The notes beneath the pieces are model-generated. The model searched no databases and had not been told where the DNA came from. It saw nothing but the letters and a program-made list of their open reading frames with translations. A stretch of 49,689 nt of DNA from Gracilaria vermiculophylla (lineage: Eukaryota > Rhodophyta > Florideophyceae > Gracilariales > Gracilariaceae). Below, piece after piece: positions 33,622-44,632 of this stretch (positions are counted from its first letter, which is position 1; each line of letters opens with the position of its first letter). The position numbers and the translations under genes were made by a program. Location: NCBI GenBank assembly GCA_019155205.2, contig JAHNZQ020003150.1, positions 752,160 through 801,848 on the forward strand. The letters run 5' to 3'.

Positions 33622-35440
33622 AGAAATAATATTGCACCTCTTTAATCTTCTCCCCTTGTTCCACCGCTTCCAATCACGGGGTCGGCTTCAAGAAGGCTTT
33701 CCGGCGTATGCGTTCAGTTTCTTCGATCCCCACCAGAATGTGGCGTGTGTGACGATAAAGATTTATTTTGCAGCTAAATATAACTAAAAACCAGCGGAGG
33801 GGACAACCAAGGGTAAGGGTTGTTCTTGGCCAAGAAATCTCCTTCTTACATACAAAACAATGGGGAAAAGGCGTCAAATTGTAGCCTTATTGATATTGAT
33901 GAGAGCTTCTTTGATCTTGCAACGGTGAAGGTGATAGTAGACGCGAATGCTGTTCGACGAAAGATTGAGGGATACTCTTCCAAGACGCTTTTGGCAGCCG
34001 GCCGAAAAGAGGGAGAAGGACTTGCGAAACGGGAAGACCTTGCAATTCGAGTAATATCGTGGGCGCATTTCTGAACTTGGTGGACGGCGCCAAGACCTGG
34101 AGGTTGCCTGAAAACTAAACGACGCTAGAAGATGCATATAACCTGGGAAGAAGATGTTCATGGCGATGGAGAACAAAGGCGGCGGCTGACGAGCGCTGAA
34201 AGAGATGCGAAGAATACGCACACTGACGAGGATTGCATATATGCTTGGCCTCCGGCACAGAATTGGGTATATTGGGGAGGGTGATACAAAGAAGTAGTGG
34301 TGACAAGATTATGCCGGGTTTTGGCATGTGGTTGATTCTTGGATTGCGAGCAGTTTGCGTGACCAGCCATGTGCAAAAGTGGCACCGAACAGTTTTCAAC
34401 TACCTACCTCCGAGATGCGGCTGAGATGGTAAGAGATTGATGAGATCACAGCTGACTGAATCTCTGGTGCCGGTTGGGGACAGGGCTCCCGGGTGTAGAG
34501 TGCGCCAAGCTCAGTGGATGTACAAAAAACGGATGATGAGAAGACGTTTGTTTTACCAATGTGTTTTTTTTGTTGCGGAAATAGTACCAGAGCGATAGGC
34601 CAGAAACAGGGTGAGTATCTGAACAGAAACGGATGATGGGATGGGTGGCGACATGTTTTTGGGTGGCAGCGGGGAAGAAAGTCGAGCGTTGCGGTTGTGT
34701 AGAGCACGTTGGTGGGGGTTCGAGTCGTGAAAAAATGAAGCAGGGATAATGAAGTCGTAGGAACGGGGCGTTATGAGGAGCAATAAAAGGGCAAAACCTT
34801 GACGAAATTGGGCTGAGGTGCGAAACGGAAAAGAAAAAAAGTAAAAATGGAGCTTTAAAAACGGTGTTGATGAGAGGAAGGAAGGCAAGTGCGATGCGGA
34901 AATGCGGCAGATGATGGGACAGTAGCCGCTGCCGTAGTTTCCCAGTTGTTGTGGTGGTTTTGGTTTTCTGGTTCGTTTTGGTGGGTCGCTTTCGTTCATC
35001 AATAAAAGATAAAGTAAGGGAGTTGATGTGGGACAGCACAAAGACTGCACTTTGCGGCGAGTGATTTCTCGCGGATGCAAGAATATGGGTAGGTTGCACC
35101 ATTTCGGTACCATGCGGATGGACAGAAAGCATGTGCGTGGCATCGGCAGCCCAGATTCTCGGCGCAAGCGCCTTGGCGCACGCTTGTGCGGAACGAAGCT
35201 GCAAGAAGGCTGTGGCTGCGCGCACAGATGCGGCGCGCGACGGCTGACAGAAACTGCACCGCGGCTGACAGCCATGCCATGGCTTCGTGCGCTGGACAGC
35301 GAGTACACGCGGTGACGGAGCGCTACTCAAATTTTGACGATTTCGCATTTTGCGCAGCGCGGCGCACGCGGCAGTGCCGCGTGCCGCAGAGCGCGTTTGC
35401 CGCCGTGCCGCTCCATTGCGCAGGCGCAATGCGCTGAGGC

Positions 35441-35494
35441 GCCGCGTCCCGCCTTGCCGCCGCGTCCCGCCTTGCCGCCGCGTCGCAGCCGAAC
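35441..35494 (+). repeat. Three tandem 18-bp GC-rich units
   Basis: The unit gccgcgtcccgccttgcc is repeated about three times from 35441 (the third copy is degenerate). Just upstream are short palindromes, including GCACGCGGCA/TGCCGCGTGC near 35363-35387 and CATTGCGC-AG-GCGCAATG near 35414-35431. Confidence 0.75.
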
Positions 35495-35720
35495 GCCGAA
35501 GCAGAAGCCAAAGCCGAAGCCGCCGCGACGCTCCTCCTCGCCCATCGCGCCCATGCCCAAACTGGATGTGCTTCCCACCCCGACCCCCCATCACGGGCGG
35601 CCCGCCGCCCGATCCGCTTGCCCGTTGCCTCTACCGTCCTCAACACCGCGCAGCTCCCCGCGCTTTAACCGCATTAATCGCCCACTGTATTCCCCACGCG
35701 TTTGACAGTTGCGCACGTCT

Positions 35721-35768
35721 GCGGAATGGCAAACACGCAGCCTTCCCGCTGCGTGTTTGCCATTCCGC
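35721..35768. promoter_or_regulatory. Perfect 20-bp inverted repeat (hairpin) upstream of the glycine-rich gene
   Basis: GCGGAATGGCAAACACGCAG at 35721-35740 is followed by an 8-base spacer and its exact reverse complement at 35749-35768. It lies about 340 bp before the ATG at 36110. A hairpin this long and perfect could act in RNA (5' leader or a separate transcript), as a paired protein-binding site, or be the relic of an inverted insertion. Function is unknown. Confidence 0.8.
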
Positions 35769-36109
35769 ACCGCTCACACTCCCCCCCCCCCCTCTCCGAT
35801 TGGTGCCTTCATCTCGATCTCCAACACGCTTCGCGCTCTGTATGCCGCACCTTGTTTAATACGCCTCGAATACAGCCCGCTTCTCTCGCTTCTCTTTATT
35901 CGTTGGTTATGCTCTGAACACCAACCAACCATTGCCGCCCGACAAAGCGCTCTTCGCAACCTAACCATCGCTGCAAACCGCATTAAACCCACTCGGTCAC
36001 ATGACGCCCGCGCCGCCGACTGTCCGCTGCCTACTCGCTCGCCACCCACGTCCGTCTTCCCCGCGTGAACCGCACCGCACCCCGCGCCTAGCTTTTCCTT
36101 ACGCTTATC

Positions 36110-37693
36110 ATGAACGCCGCACGCGTTGCCCCCGTGCTGCTGTTGCTGTTGCTGCTCATGGCCTGTCTGACGCCGCGCGCCGCGCCACACCCGCTGCGCG
36201 CGGCATCCCGCCTCGGCGACGCCGTGCTGCGTGCGGGACGCGGCGGCTCGGGCGGCTCCGGCCGCGTTGGCGGCCGTGGCGGCAGTGGCGGCCGCGGAGC
36301 CAACGGCGCGCCGGGAGGAGACGGCGGCGCCGGCGGCGCCGCGGCGCCGGGCGGCGTCGGCGGCGTCGGCGGCGACGGCGGCCGCGGCCCCTTTGGCGGC
36401 GCGGGCGGCAACGGCGGCGACGGCGGCGACGGCACGGCCGCACTGGCCGTGGGCGGCGCTGGCGGGCGCGGTGGCGATGGGGGGCTGTTCGGCGACGGCG
36501 GTGACGGTGGTGCGGGCGGCGACGGCGATGTGGGCGGCGGCGCGGGCGGCAATGGCGGTGGCGGCGGCGATTTTGGTGGCAGCGGTGGCGACGGTGGCGA
36601 CGGTGGCGGCGGCGACTTTGTGCTGACGGCTGGCGATGGGGGCGACGGTGGGATGGGCGGGCTGGGCGGCGACGGAGGCGATGGCGGGCGCGGCGGAGGT
36701 GGCTTCGGGGCGACGGTCGGTGGTGATGGGGGCGATGGCGGAGCCGGAGGTGTTGATGGCGATGGAGGTAATGGAGGAGACGGTGGCAACGGCGTGGGCA
36801 TTGCCATTGGCGGCGCTGGCGGTGCCGGCGGGGAAGGAGGCCTGAACGGAGACGGTGGCGACGGAGGAGACGCGGGTTTTGGCAATTTTGGCGGAAGAGG
36901 CGGCGACGGTGGTGATGGGTCGTTCCTCAACAACGGTGGCGCTGGCGGCGATGGGGGCTCTGGTGGTGGCGGTGCAAATGGCGGCGGCGGTGCTGGTGGA
37001 TACGGTGGAGACGGTGGATTTGGCGGGGACGGCGGCAGTGGAGGGTCGGGTGGCGCCGAAGGCGGCACGGGGGGCAATGGTGGGAATGGGGGAGAGCGTG
37101 GCGATGGAGGCTCAGGAGGATCCGGCGGATCTAGTGGATCCCGCGGGATTGAAGGAGGTTTGGGAGGTGACGGCGGAATGGGAGGGGTTGGAGGCGATGG
37201 AGGTGCTGGTGGCGTCGGCGGTGTGTCGCTGTTGTCCAATGGTGGAGATGGCGGCAACGGGGGCGGCGGTGGAGTGCGAGGCAATGGGGGCGTGGGCGGT
37301 GGTGGCGGGGCGTCTGTGGTTGAGATTGGCGGCGACGGTGGGGATGGTGGAAGGGGTGGTTTGAACGGTGATGGAGGCAGCGGGGGTGTCGGGGGCATGG
37401 GCGCTACTGTGGGCGGGAACGGAGGCAATGGCGGAGATGGAGGAGCGAGTGGAGGTGATGCAAGTGGGGGCGATGGCGGAAATGGGGGCGAGGGCGGAAG
37501 GGGAGGCCTAATCGGCGGAGACGGCGGTATGGGTGGCGACGGAGGGGATGGAAACGGTATTGATGAGGCGGGAAATGGGGGGAACGGTGGAAACGGTGGA
37601 TTTGGCGAACTATTGTTTGGATTTGGAGGCGATGGAGGCGAAGGTGGAGATGATATTCCGTTTCCGTCGGCAGAAGAATCGGTGGAGGTGTAG
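36110..37693 (+). CDS. Secreted glycine-rich repeat protein, PGRS-like
   Basis: The 527-codon ORF has no stop or frameshift. It starts with a clear signal peptide (residues 1-25, MNAARVAPVLLLLLLLMACL), a short basic segment to about residue 43, then about 460 residues of nearly continuous Gly-Gly-X repeats in which X is mostly Asp, Asn, Ala or Ser. Short breaks with bulkier residues recur (LAVGGAG, DFVLTAG, GVGIAIGG, GATVGG, VSLLSNGG, FGELLFGFGG). It ends in a Gly-free acidic tail (DDIPFPSAEESVEV). The pattern resembles the PGRS domain of mycobacterial PE_PGRS proteins, whose GGX repeats are thought to pack as polyglycine-II helices, and differs from plant cell-wall GRPs in its many Asp. Likely role is extracellular or cell wall. 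Glycine codons drift from GGC-rich at the start to GGT/GGA/GGG-rich later. The reverse strand is also open but has no signal peptide. Confidence 0.85.
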   Translation: MNAARVAPVLLLLLLLMACLTPRAAPHPLRAASRLGDAVLRAGRGGSGGSGRVGGRGGSGGRGANGAPGGDGGAGGAAAPGGVGGVGGDGGRGPFGGAGGNGGDGGDGTAALAVGGAGGRGGDGGLFGDGGDGGAGGDGDVGGGAGGNGGGGGDFGGSGGDGGDGGGGDFVLTAGDGGDGGMGGLGGDGGDGGRGGGGFGATVGGDGGDGGAGGVDGDGGNGGDGGNGVGIAIGGAGGAGGEGGLNGDGGDGGDAGFGNFGGRGGDGGDGSFLNNGGAGGDGGSGGGGANGGGGAGGYGGDGGFGGDGGSGGSGGAEGGTGGNGGNGGERGDGGSGGSGGSSGSRGIEGGLGGDGGMGGVGGDGGAGGVGGVSLLSNGGDGGNGGGGGVRGNGGVGGGGGASVVEIGGDGGDGGRGGLNGDGGSGGVGGMGATVGGNGGNGGDGGASGGDASGGDGGNGGEGGRGGLIGGDGGMGGDGGDGNGIDEAGNGGNGGNGGFGELLFGFGGDGGEGGDDIPFPSAEESVEV

Positions 37694-40166
37694 AACAGAA
37701 TCAAAGTAGTGATAATGTGATTTGTTTTGCTTCGTTTTCTTGACTTTGACTGCGGCCGTGAGCGACACCGTGCGTTGATGCGGCCGTGGCGATGAAGGGC
37801 ATATTGATGTGTGACGAAGGGATGGTCAGGAGCACGAGGGTGGGAGGTGAAGCAAAGGTGTGCTCATTCTGAAGGAAGTGGCGGAACAGGGGGAAGGAAG
37901 GAGCAGTCGCATGGCGGAACTCCATTCTCACCGATGGCCAATGACATGGTGTGTCACTTGCAGCACGGGAATATGTTCGCACTGATTAGTGTTGGCTATG
38001 CGGAGCATAGATTATAATAAGCACAGTAAAAAGCAGATATGGGAAAATTTTCTGATGTTATTGATGTAGGTTGTGCAGAACAAAGCTGTGCAACACTTCA
38101 GTAAACGCAATTTTGTTTCATCTCAAGGCCTATGCTTCACATCTCGCCTGAAGAGAAAGCCGATGTAGAATTCCTTCATCTACAGTACTTGACTGAGTTT
38201 TTAATGTAATACATTTTTCTATATGGTTTCTATCATCTACCATTTAAAAGGTACTTCATGTCCTTTTATGAAACAGTTTGAATATTTCCAGACTATACCA
38301 GTTTCTGGTGGTTTCCAAAATTTTTAGGGGTTCTCTACAAAAGTCATATTTTCAGTAAAAAAACTTTTGTGTATCCGTTTCATTTTGTTCCACATAGTCT
38401 TGAACAAAAATATACGTCATTTCAACAAGCTTAAATTTTTATTGTTCTCGTTCCATTCTAGTCCGTAAAATCGCATGTTTTATGTCCATTTGTATTTTAA
38501 ACTGCTTCATATTTCTTGAAATCAAAATTTTGATAACTTTTGATAATAACTGCCTACTAAATTGCAGTTGATTTTATTTATATGCTTTATATATTTGAAC
38601 CAGCCAAAACATTTGTACTACACAGCTTAGGGAAAGAGAAAGCATTTTAATAATTGATGCAACTCCTGAAACGGACTATTCAGACTCGTTAAACGCTTAG
38701 CTTACATCATTACACATTTTCAAGGTGATAACTGCGCTTAGTTGATTCAGGAGACATAACTTCTAGTTTTTCATATATTTCAAAAAAGTTTTCGGAACCC
38801 TCCCGATGATTCATAGAATGTCTTTCACAGAACTTAATTAATGCAGCGGCAACTTAGAAGACATGAGGAATAAAACCACTTGAAAAAACATATGGGAGCC
38901 AAACCATCGGTGCGGTCTATTTTCTGCAATATGCTCTTTTCTAGTGCTATTGAAATGCAACTCTTCTTCAATTGGTGTTTCCGAGGCCTTAAAAAATTCC
39001 ACATTTTATTATTTTTACACCGTTTTGGGACTGGTTTTGTTCAATTTATTTCATTTGACCCTTTTTGCGATCTGAATCAATTTCAACTCCAGACATAGGA
39101 CAATTGTTTTCATGGTCTACATGTTTTCAAAGTATATACTTTTATATCATTATTTGTTTAGCGATTATTTGAAGTCAAAATGCTTTCCTTCAATAACAAG
39201 GTGTTTGAGGTGCATTTACCGTTAGTTAAATATATAATATATATTCAAATGTTCTCTATAAATATTTTTATCAGCAATTGACCTTTCAAACATATTACTG
39301 CTATATGTTTCATGATATCTAGATTTTGACTTTATTTTTTAGATCAAGTTTTGTAGAAAAGTATGCACGTTTCTTGACCCGTAATGAAGAAGGCCCGCAG
39401 CTGGTGTGTAGAGAAGAGCCGAAAGAAGAATATGTTGCCAAAAGGCGCTTTTTAAAGGATTCTCGCCTACGCCAGAGTATAGAATGTGTGCGTGGATTAT
39501 CGAACCATACTCCCAAGTTTATCTTAAATACTTACTTGTCCCCAAGTGGAGCAAAGCAACTACCTTTGTTTTTGTCATAGTTTAGTGCAAACTACTCGCA
39601 GTGCAATATTTGGTGGAAAGTTTTATAGGGAAAATAGACCAGAAGCGGGTGGTCGATCAATTTTTATTCGAGCCTCCGTAGGTGGAGGCTGATTATTTTT
39701 CCCGAGCGAGTTTTGCGCCGGCCCGGGGTGTGACGCTCGCCAGGCGAGTGGCCCCTCTTTCACCTGCCGTGGTAGACCTTTTCTTGAACGGGTTGACGAC
39801 AGCAGATACTATAGTGTTCGTACTGTACAGTTTTGCCATATCGCACTGCGGCACATTCCTAGAATTTAATCGATATCTCGCACTCGATAAGCTCTGTACA
39901 TTAAAATCAACCGAATTCAGCTCTGAGTCTTTTCAACATGCGCGGCAGCCTTCTATTCGCAGAGATACGCTTTATAGTGCGAAATACTCACCTGTCACGC
40001 TTACTCGAGAAGAAGCATTAATCCTCTGCTTTACATCCGATTCTTTACCGTACTTTGTTTTATTCTTGTTACTGTTCTCCACCCCTTCTTGATTTCTTTT
40101 TCGCTCTTGCGCCTTTTTTCCAATTTTCTATCGAGTTACGATCTCTCTTATTTTTCCTTCTGTTTT
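37694..40166. other. AT-rich intergenic block
   Basis: The first 300 bp hold the 3' flank of the glycine-rich gene, after which the DNA is strongly AT-rich. No gene is recognised. Plus-strand frames at 39326-39580 (GPQLVCREEPKEEYVAKRRF) and about 39682-40092 are open but have no known motif. Confidence 0.45.
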
Positions 40167-40661
40167 TGTTAGGATTTACATTGTTTTATGCTTTTATTAT
40201 ATAAATCATGAGTTGTGAACTTGATATTTTATGGGTTACGTAACTTTGATGCATTCCTTGTAAAATTTCAGTTTGATTCGATGTGTTGTTTGCCCTAAAC
40301 AAGCTTTGCAACCACGTTTGACAATCCATGTCATAATGCTATGTTTGATGTCATAGGCATTATAGGAACCTATTGTCACTTTTTTCGTCAATGTATGCAT
40401 CCGAATCGTGCCCACGACGGAATTTTCTAGAAGTATCTTTCGAAGGACACCCGTCCCCTGAAGGACATCTTTTCTGGCTTTGCATAGCTGGCAATAAGAT
40501 GTTTCATAGCTTGTGAATCTAAAGAGGCACCCTACAAATCATTCATTGTGGCCTTGTTTTTGAAGGTTTGATTCTCTATATAAACTTTGGTCGACCCTAC
40601 GACTTCTCGTCGGCTGGTCACGATCGTTCACGTTCTCAACCATCGACCCATTGTTCTAACA
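40167..40661 (+). repeat. Possible solo LTR, unassigned family
   Basis: A 495-bp segment begins TGTTAG and ends CTAACA, a 6-bp terminal inverted repeat starting TG and ending CA, with TATATAAA at 40577-40584 about 80 bp before its end. The flanking 5 bp do not match (gtttt and atgta), so insertion is not proved. It could instead be a gene promoter. Confidence 0.3.
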
Positions 40662-40698
40662 ATGTACTATCTTCTTCTCTTTTTCGCAATTTCCTTCT

Positions 40699-41168
40699 TC
40701 TGATACTGTCAGTTCTCCTTTCCAGGTGGTAGAGCACAACGTCCGTTAGGAGTTTTCGTTGACTCCAAAGGTGCGTGTTGCTAAAGGTGGTCTCCGGTAT
40801 TCGCTGTCGCGAGCCGGAAGAATTCTTAAAGCGGATCCGCAAACACCAAGTGGAGGGAAAGGTTCTCTGGGTGGACAATGCTCCTACAGGCGCTGGTATG
40901 AGGCGACCAGGGGATCGGCGGCTTAGAAACCTGGGGATGATAAACGAGAGTCTCCAACCGGAAAAGTAGATGAAAACTCATTGGTGCTTGGTTTTACTTC
41001 TCCAGAGGTGGAGCTAGACCGGCAGATTAAGTATCAAACCGGGAGTCCGCCCAGGCAGGTCTCATTACTGTAGTAAATACCCGCAAAAATTAACTAAAAT
41101 AAATATAAATTCTACCGTCCGTTAAGAATACTGTAGCGCACACGGGCAGAATTATGCACCACGTGGCT
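40699..41168 (-). repeat. Truncated LTR, gypsy family A
   Basis: On the minus strand this matches the family A LTR from about position 85 onward (starting at the CCACGTGG stretch) to a decayed 3' terminus near 40699. Its first part is cut off exactly where the next LTR (41169-41721) ends, suggesting that the neighbouring element inserted into this LTR. Confidence 0.8.
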
Positions 41169-41721
41169 TGTGGTACTGTCAGCCCTCCTGTCGAGGTAGT
41201 AAAGCACAACGTCGGTTAGGAGTTTTTGTTGACTCCAAAGGCGCGTATTCCTATAGGTGGTCTCCGGTATCCGCTGTCGCGAGCCGGGGGAGTTCTTTAA
41301 CGGGATCCGCAAACACCAAGCGGAGGGGGAGGTTCACTGGGCGGACAGTGCTCCTACAGGAGCTGATATGGTGTGACCTGGGAATCGGGGGCTTAGAAAC
41401 CTGCGTTGATCGACAAGAGACTCCAACCGGAAAAGTAGATGAAGACTCAAGGGTGCTTCTTTTTACTTCCCCATAGGTGGAGCTCAACCGGCAGATTAAG
41501 TATCAAGCCGAGAGCTCGCCTCGGCAGGTCTCGCTACTGTACTAGTTACCTGCATAAATTATCTAAAATAATTAATAATTCTACCGTGCCTCAAGGATAC
41601 GGTAGCGCACGTGGGCGAGATTATGCACCACGTGGCCCAGCTAATAAAATACGAGCCCTCCTTAGGAATATTATACCTTAAGGTCAAACCACCCTATTTC
41701 TGTAGGAGCCACTGTACTACA
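41169..41721 (-). repeat. 3' LTR of the minus-strand gypsy family A copy
   Basis: The 553-bp LTR runs on the minus strand from TGTAGTACAGTGGCTCC at 41721 to GTACCACA at 41169. It is closest in sequence and length to the nested solo LTR at 6614-7167. Confidence 0.88.
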
Positions 41722-41832
41722 AGTACTACCTAAAGATGAACTACTCTTGGAGAACCCATTGGGTATCCCTGCATTTCTGCGTGGCGACACCCATTGCCTT
41801 CGTGTACCACACCTTCTAGTTTCTAGGCCCTC

Positions 41833-42987
41833 ATGGAGTCCCTAGGGCGTTTCGTCATGTTGATCGCCCCGACAGAGTTCGCGGTTGGCACCCTGATGGC
41901 GTATCTCCAAATAACCGAAGAAGGCGTCACCTCCTATAATCGGTGCCGCGACGTTCGCTCCTACTGTAATTCTTCGTATCAGCCGACCGCCGGACATTTG
42001 CTCCCCTTGTCGGCGTCGCTTATCCGGGTCCTGCGCTCCTCTGGCATTCAGAACCTAATCAAGGGCACCGCATGGAGTGAATCCGAGGCGGAGACGCTGC
42101 TGGATTAAGACCTGCAGGTGGCGTGGAACGATATGCCGTGCTTCCTTTGGTACGACTAGGGCGAAGATAAACTCCACCTCATCGTGAAAAGTCCCAATGG
42201 AGACGATTACGGGCGAGGCTATCCGGCCTTTTCCTTTCTAGCGCTCTCTCGGATTCCTCAGGTACCATGGCTCCGAGTCCTCGACTATGACCCCTTGATG
42301 GAGAGCCTGGCGCATCATATGCCTCGTCGGTTACCGGTTCCATCCCGGGATATGGGTGCGCCTCCTGAAGTGATAACGCCGCGGCCCCCCATAAAGCCGG
42401 ATGCTCCCTCAGAGGTGGCCTCCGTGTCTCCTATGGAAGAGGACGACATTGCTCCCGTTCTGGCAACTTCGGTCCCTGTTGTGCAACCCCTACTGCGGAG
42501 CATCCCTGTGCCTGTTCTTTAGCATCACCTGGGAAGCGTTCCAGTTCCCGCACCGTCGTCACCTCCGGGGTCACCGACTCCCTCCTTGGATCTGCCAAAC
42601 TCCATGGCAGAACCTGCGGAGTCCCGTCGAAAAGCGTCTATCCCACCTGGTCCGCCGTCTACGGCTCCTTCCGTGGAGGTTAATGCCCCCGCAACGGAGG
42701 TGGCCACTTCGGGTGCACCGTTGGGCGGATTGTCTTCTGGGGCTCTGGTTGCTGCCTTCCAGGAGTTGGTGCTGTCGTGTCTGGTGACGGTCCGTCTTAT
42801 TCCGGCTTCTCCTGTAGAGGCTCTGCGCCAGGCCCGTGCCTGGGTCTTAGAACTCCACCAGGCCCAGGTGGACCGAGCCTCGATGGCAGCCATTAAAGAA
42901 AGCCTGCCGGAGTTCTTCGAGAGCCAAGCGCTCACGGCAAAAGCTCGCCTCGAAGCGGAGTATACGACGCGATTCGGTGACCTGTAG
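41833..42987 (+). pseudogene. Antisense ORF of gypsy family A (copy 2)
   Basis: Blocks 41833-42108, 42184-42522 and 42523-42987 are all in one plus-strand frame of 385 codons with about three stops. It is antisense to the integrase of this element. The N-terminal part reads MESLGRFVMLIAPTEFAVGT, with FLALSRIPQVPWLRVLDYDP further on. The middle is Pro/Ser-rich (VPVPAPSSPPGSPTPSLDL). The C-terminal part aligns with the family A copy at 12171-12785 from VEALRQARAWVLELHQA onward. No known domain is recognised. The Pro-rich hinge followed by a helical C-terminal part suggests a modular protein. Its conservation in a second copy argues against a chance frame. Confidence 0.6.
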
Positions 42988-44632
42988 GTGATAGAACCCT
43001 GACAATGGGAGCTAGTTTCCAGTAGCGGGGGAATAAAAGATCCTGCAGTTGGAGCAGAAGCTCCGTGAATGGTAGCTGCAATACGAATGGACCGTGCCTC
43101 CACGCTCAGCGTCACAAAGTACCGCCGCAGGAGCGTGCATAAAGCGAGCAACGGCGTCCTTCGGGCGAAAAAGAGAACTCCAGATGGGGCATGAACAGCG
43201 GAGACGAAAAACAACTCTGGTTAAACAACTCCGGTTTTGGGCCCTCTCCCCCTTTCCTAGACGGAAACGCCTATATGGAGAGGCGTTTCCGCACCAGATT
43301 GGCGTGGTGTCACCTGAGAAGGTTCTCCGGGATGTGTTTTAGAGGGTTTTCCGTGTCGTCCTTTCAGGCCTATCCATACCAGCGGACGCGTTAAAGTATT
43401 CCTGCAGGGTTTTCTCGGTGGGAGACGACATGGTCCACTGTGTAGAGGATATCACCTTCAGGGGTCATGATGGCGTCATGAGCCTCCAGCAAAGGTTTAC
43501 CGAGAGCGGTGATGCCGTTCCCAGTACCCAGCGGTGTCGTCACTCCTGAGATTGTTGGATAAGAAAGTTCTGCACTTGGTCCCTGAGGTGGCGTGGCGGG
43601 AATTCTGGAAGGGCTAGACGTCGGGAATTTTGCTCCCCGGGAGACAACGTCTCCGAGCCCGTTCACCTCAATGGCGACAGTGTCTCTATAGGTGGCCAGG
43701 ATCTTGTAAGGACCTGAGGAGGTCGGCGCTAAGTTGCGCGTTACGTCCGGCGGTTCATCGGATGTTTCTCCAGGTTTGTCGAGGAAAACCTCGTCGCTTT
43801 CCTTCAAGTGAGGGCCTTCCTGCAACCTCCGGTGGAAGTCCTGTTTATATACCCTCTGCGAGGTATTGCGTCTCTCCTTTGCGAGGGAGAGGGCGTTCTC
43901 ATACCGCCTTAGGATGGAGCGTTTTGCTTGCGCCCCTGTCGGTGCCTGTGGCCCATCCGTCGCGTGCGCCGTGGCGCGTGCCGCAATGACGGCACTTAGC
44001 GGAATGCGCAAGAGCACCAGGTTGAAAGGAGTGGTTCTCACGGAGCGGTGCACCTGCAGGTTGTATGCATACGTGAGGGGGCCTACATATGCGTCCCAGT
44101 CCTTCTGCTGGTCCGCAACGAAGTGCTTCAACCTCGAGGCGATGGTCTTGTTGAACCTCTCCGCTTGTCCGTTGGTATGGCGCTGATAGGCACTTGTAAA
44201 CAACTGTTTTATCCCCAGCATTCCGGTGACGGCACTGGAGAGTTTCGCCGCAAACTGGGGGCCATTGACCGTGAGAAGGTATAACGGTATCCCATAAGGG
44301 CAAACCCAGTGCTCCAGGAAGTCGTCGGTAATTACTGCTGCAGAGGTGCTTCGGATGGAGATAACCAGCGTGATCTTCGAGAAACGATCAGTGATCACGA
44401 GGATAAATAGGTACCCTCGCTCCGTCATAGGGATAGGGCCCAAGATGTCTATGGCCCCCAACTCCAAAGGTCCTGAAGGTGGTAACAGAGTGAGCGGCGT
44501 CCGGTGATTCCGTATGTTCCCCCTGGCGGTGGCGCAGGAATGGCAATACGCCAGCGTTTGGAAGGCGTCACTAGCGAGGTTCGGCCAATTGAATTCCCAC
44601 CGCATGGTGAAATACATCCACGACCCACCGGG

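Larger units (their letters stand above)
33622..36109. other. Region upstream of the glycine-rich gene
   Basis: No gene is called. A plus-strand frame at 33820-34074 looks mildly protein-like (LIDIDESFFDLATVKVIVD) but starts without ATG and has no known family. A 382-codon minus-strand frame at 34446-35594 lies in GC-rich, low-complexity DNA with several overlapping open frames and is probably chance. From about 35180 onward the DNA is very GC-rich with many inverted repeats, and a C-run (35779-35791) lies about 320 bp before the glycine-rich gene. Confidence 0.45.

Noticed and set aside
34446..35594. 382-codon minus-strand ORF
   Set aside because: Low-complexity Arg/Ala/His/Pro-rich translation in GC-skewed DNA, with two other long frames open over the same bases and no domain or signal peptide.
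36088..37704. Pro-rich 538-codon ORF on the minus strand as the real gene
   Set aside because: It is the unavoidable complement of GGX codons; the plus frame starts with a textbook signal peptide and has a distinct C-terminal tail, while the minus frame has neither.
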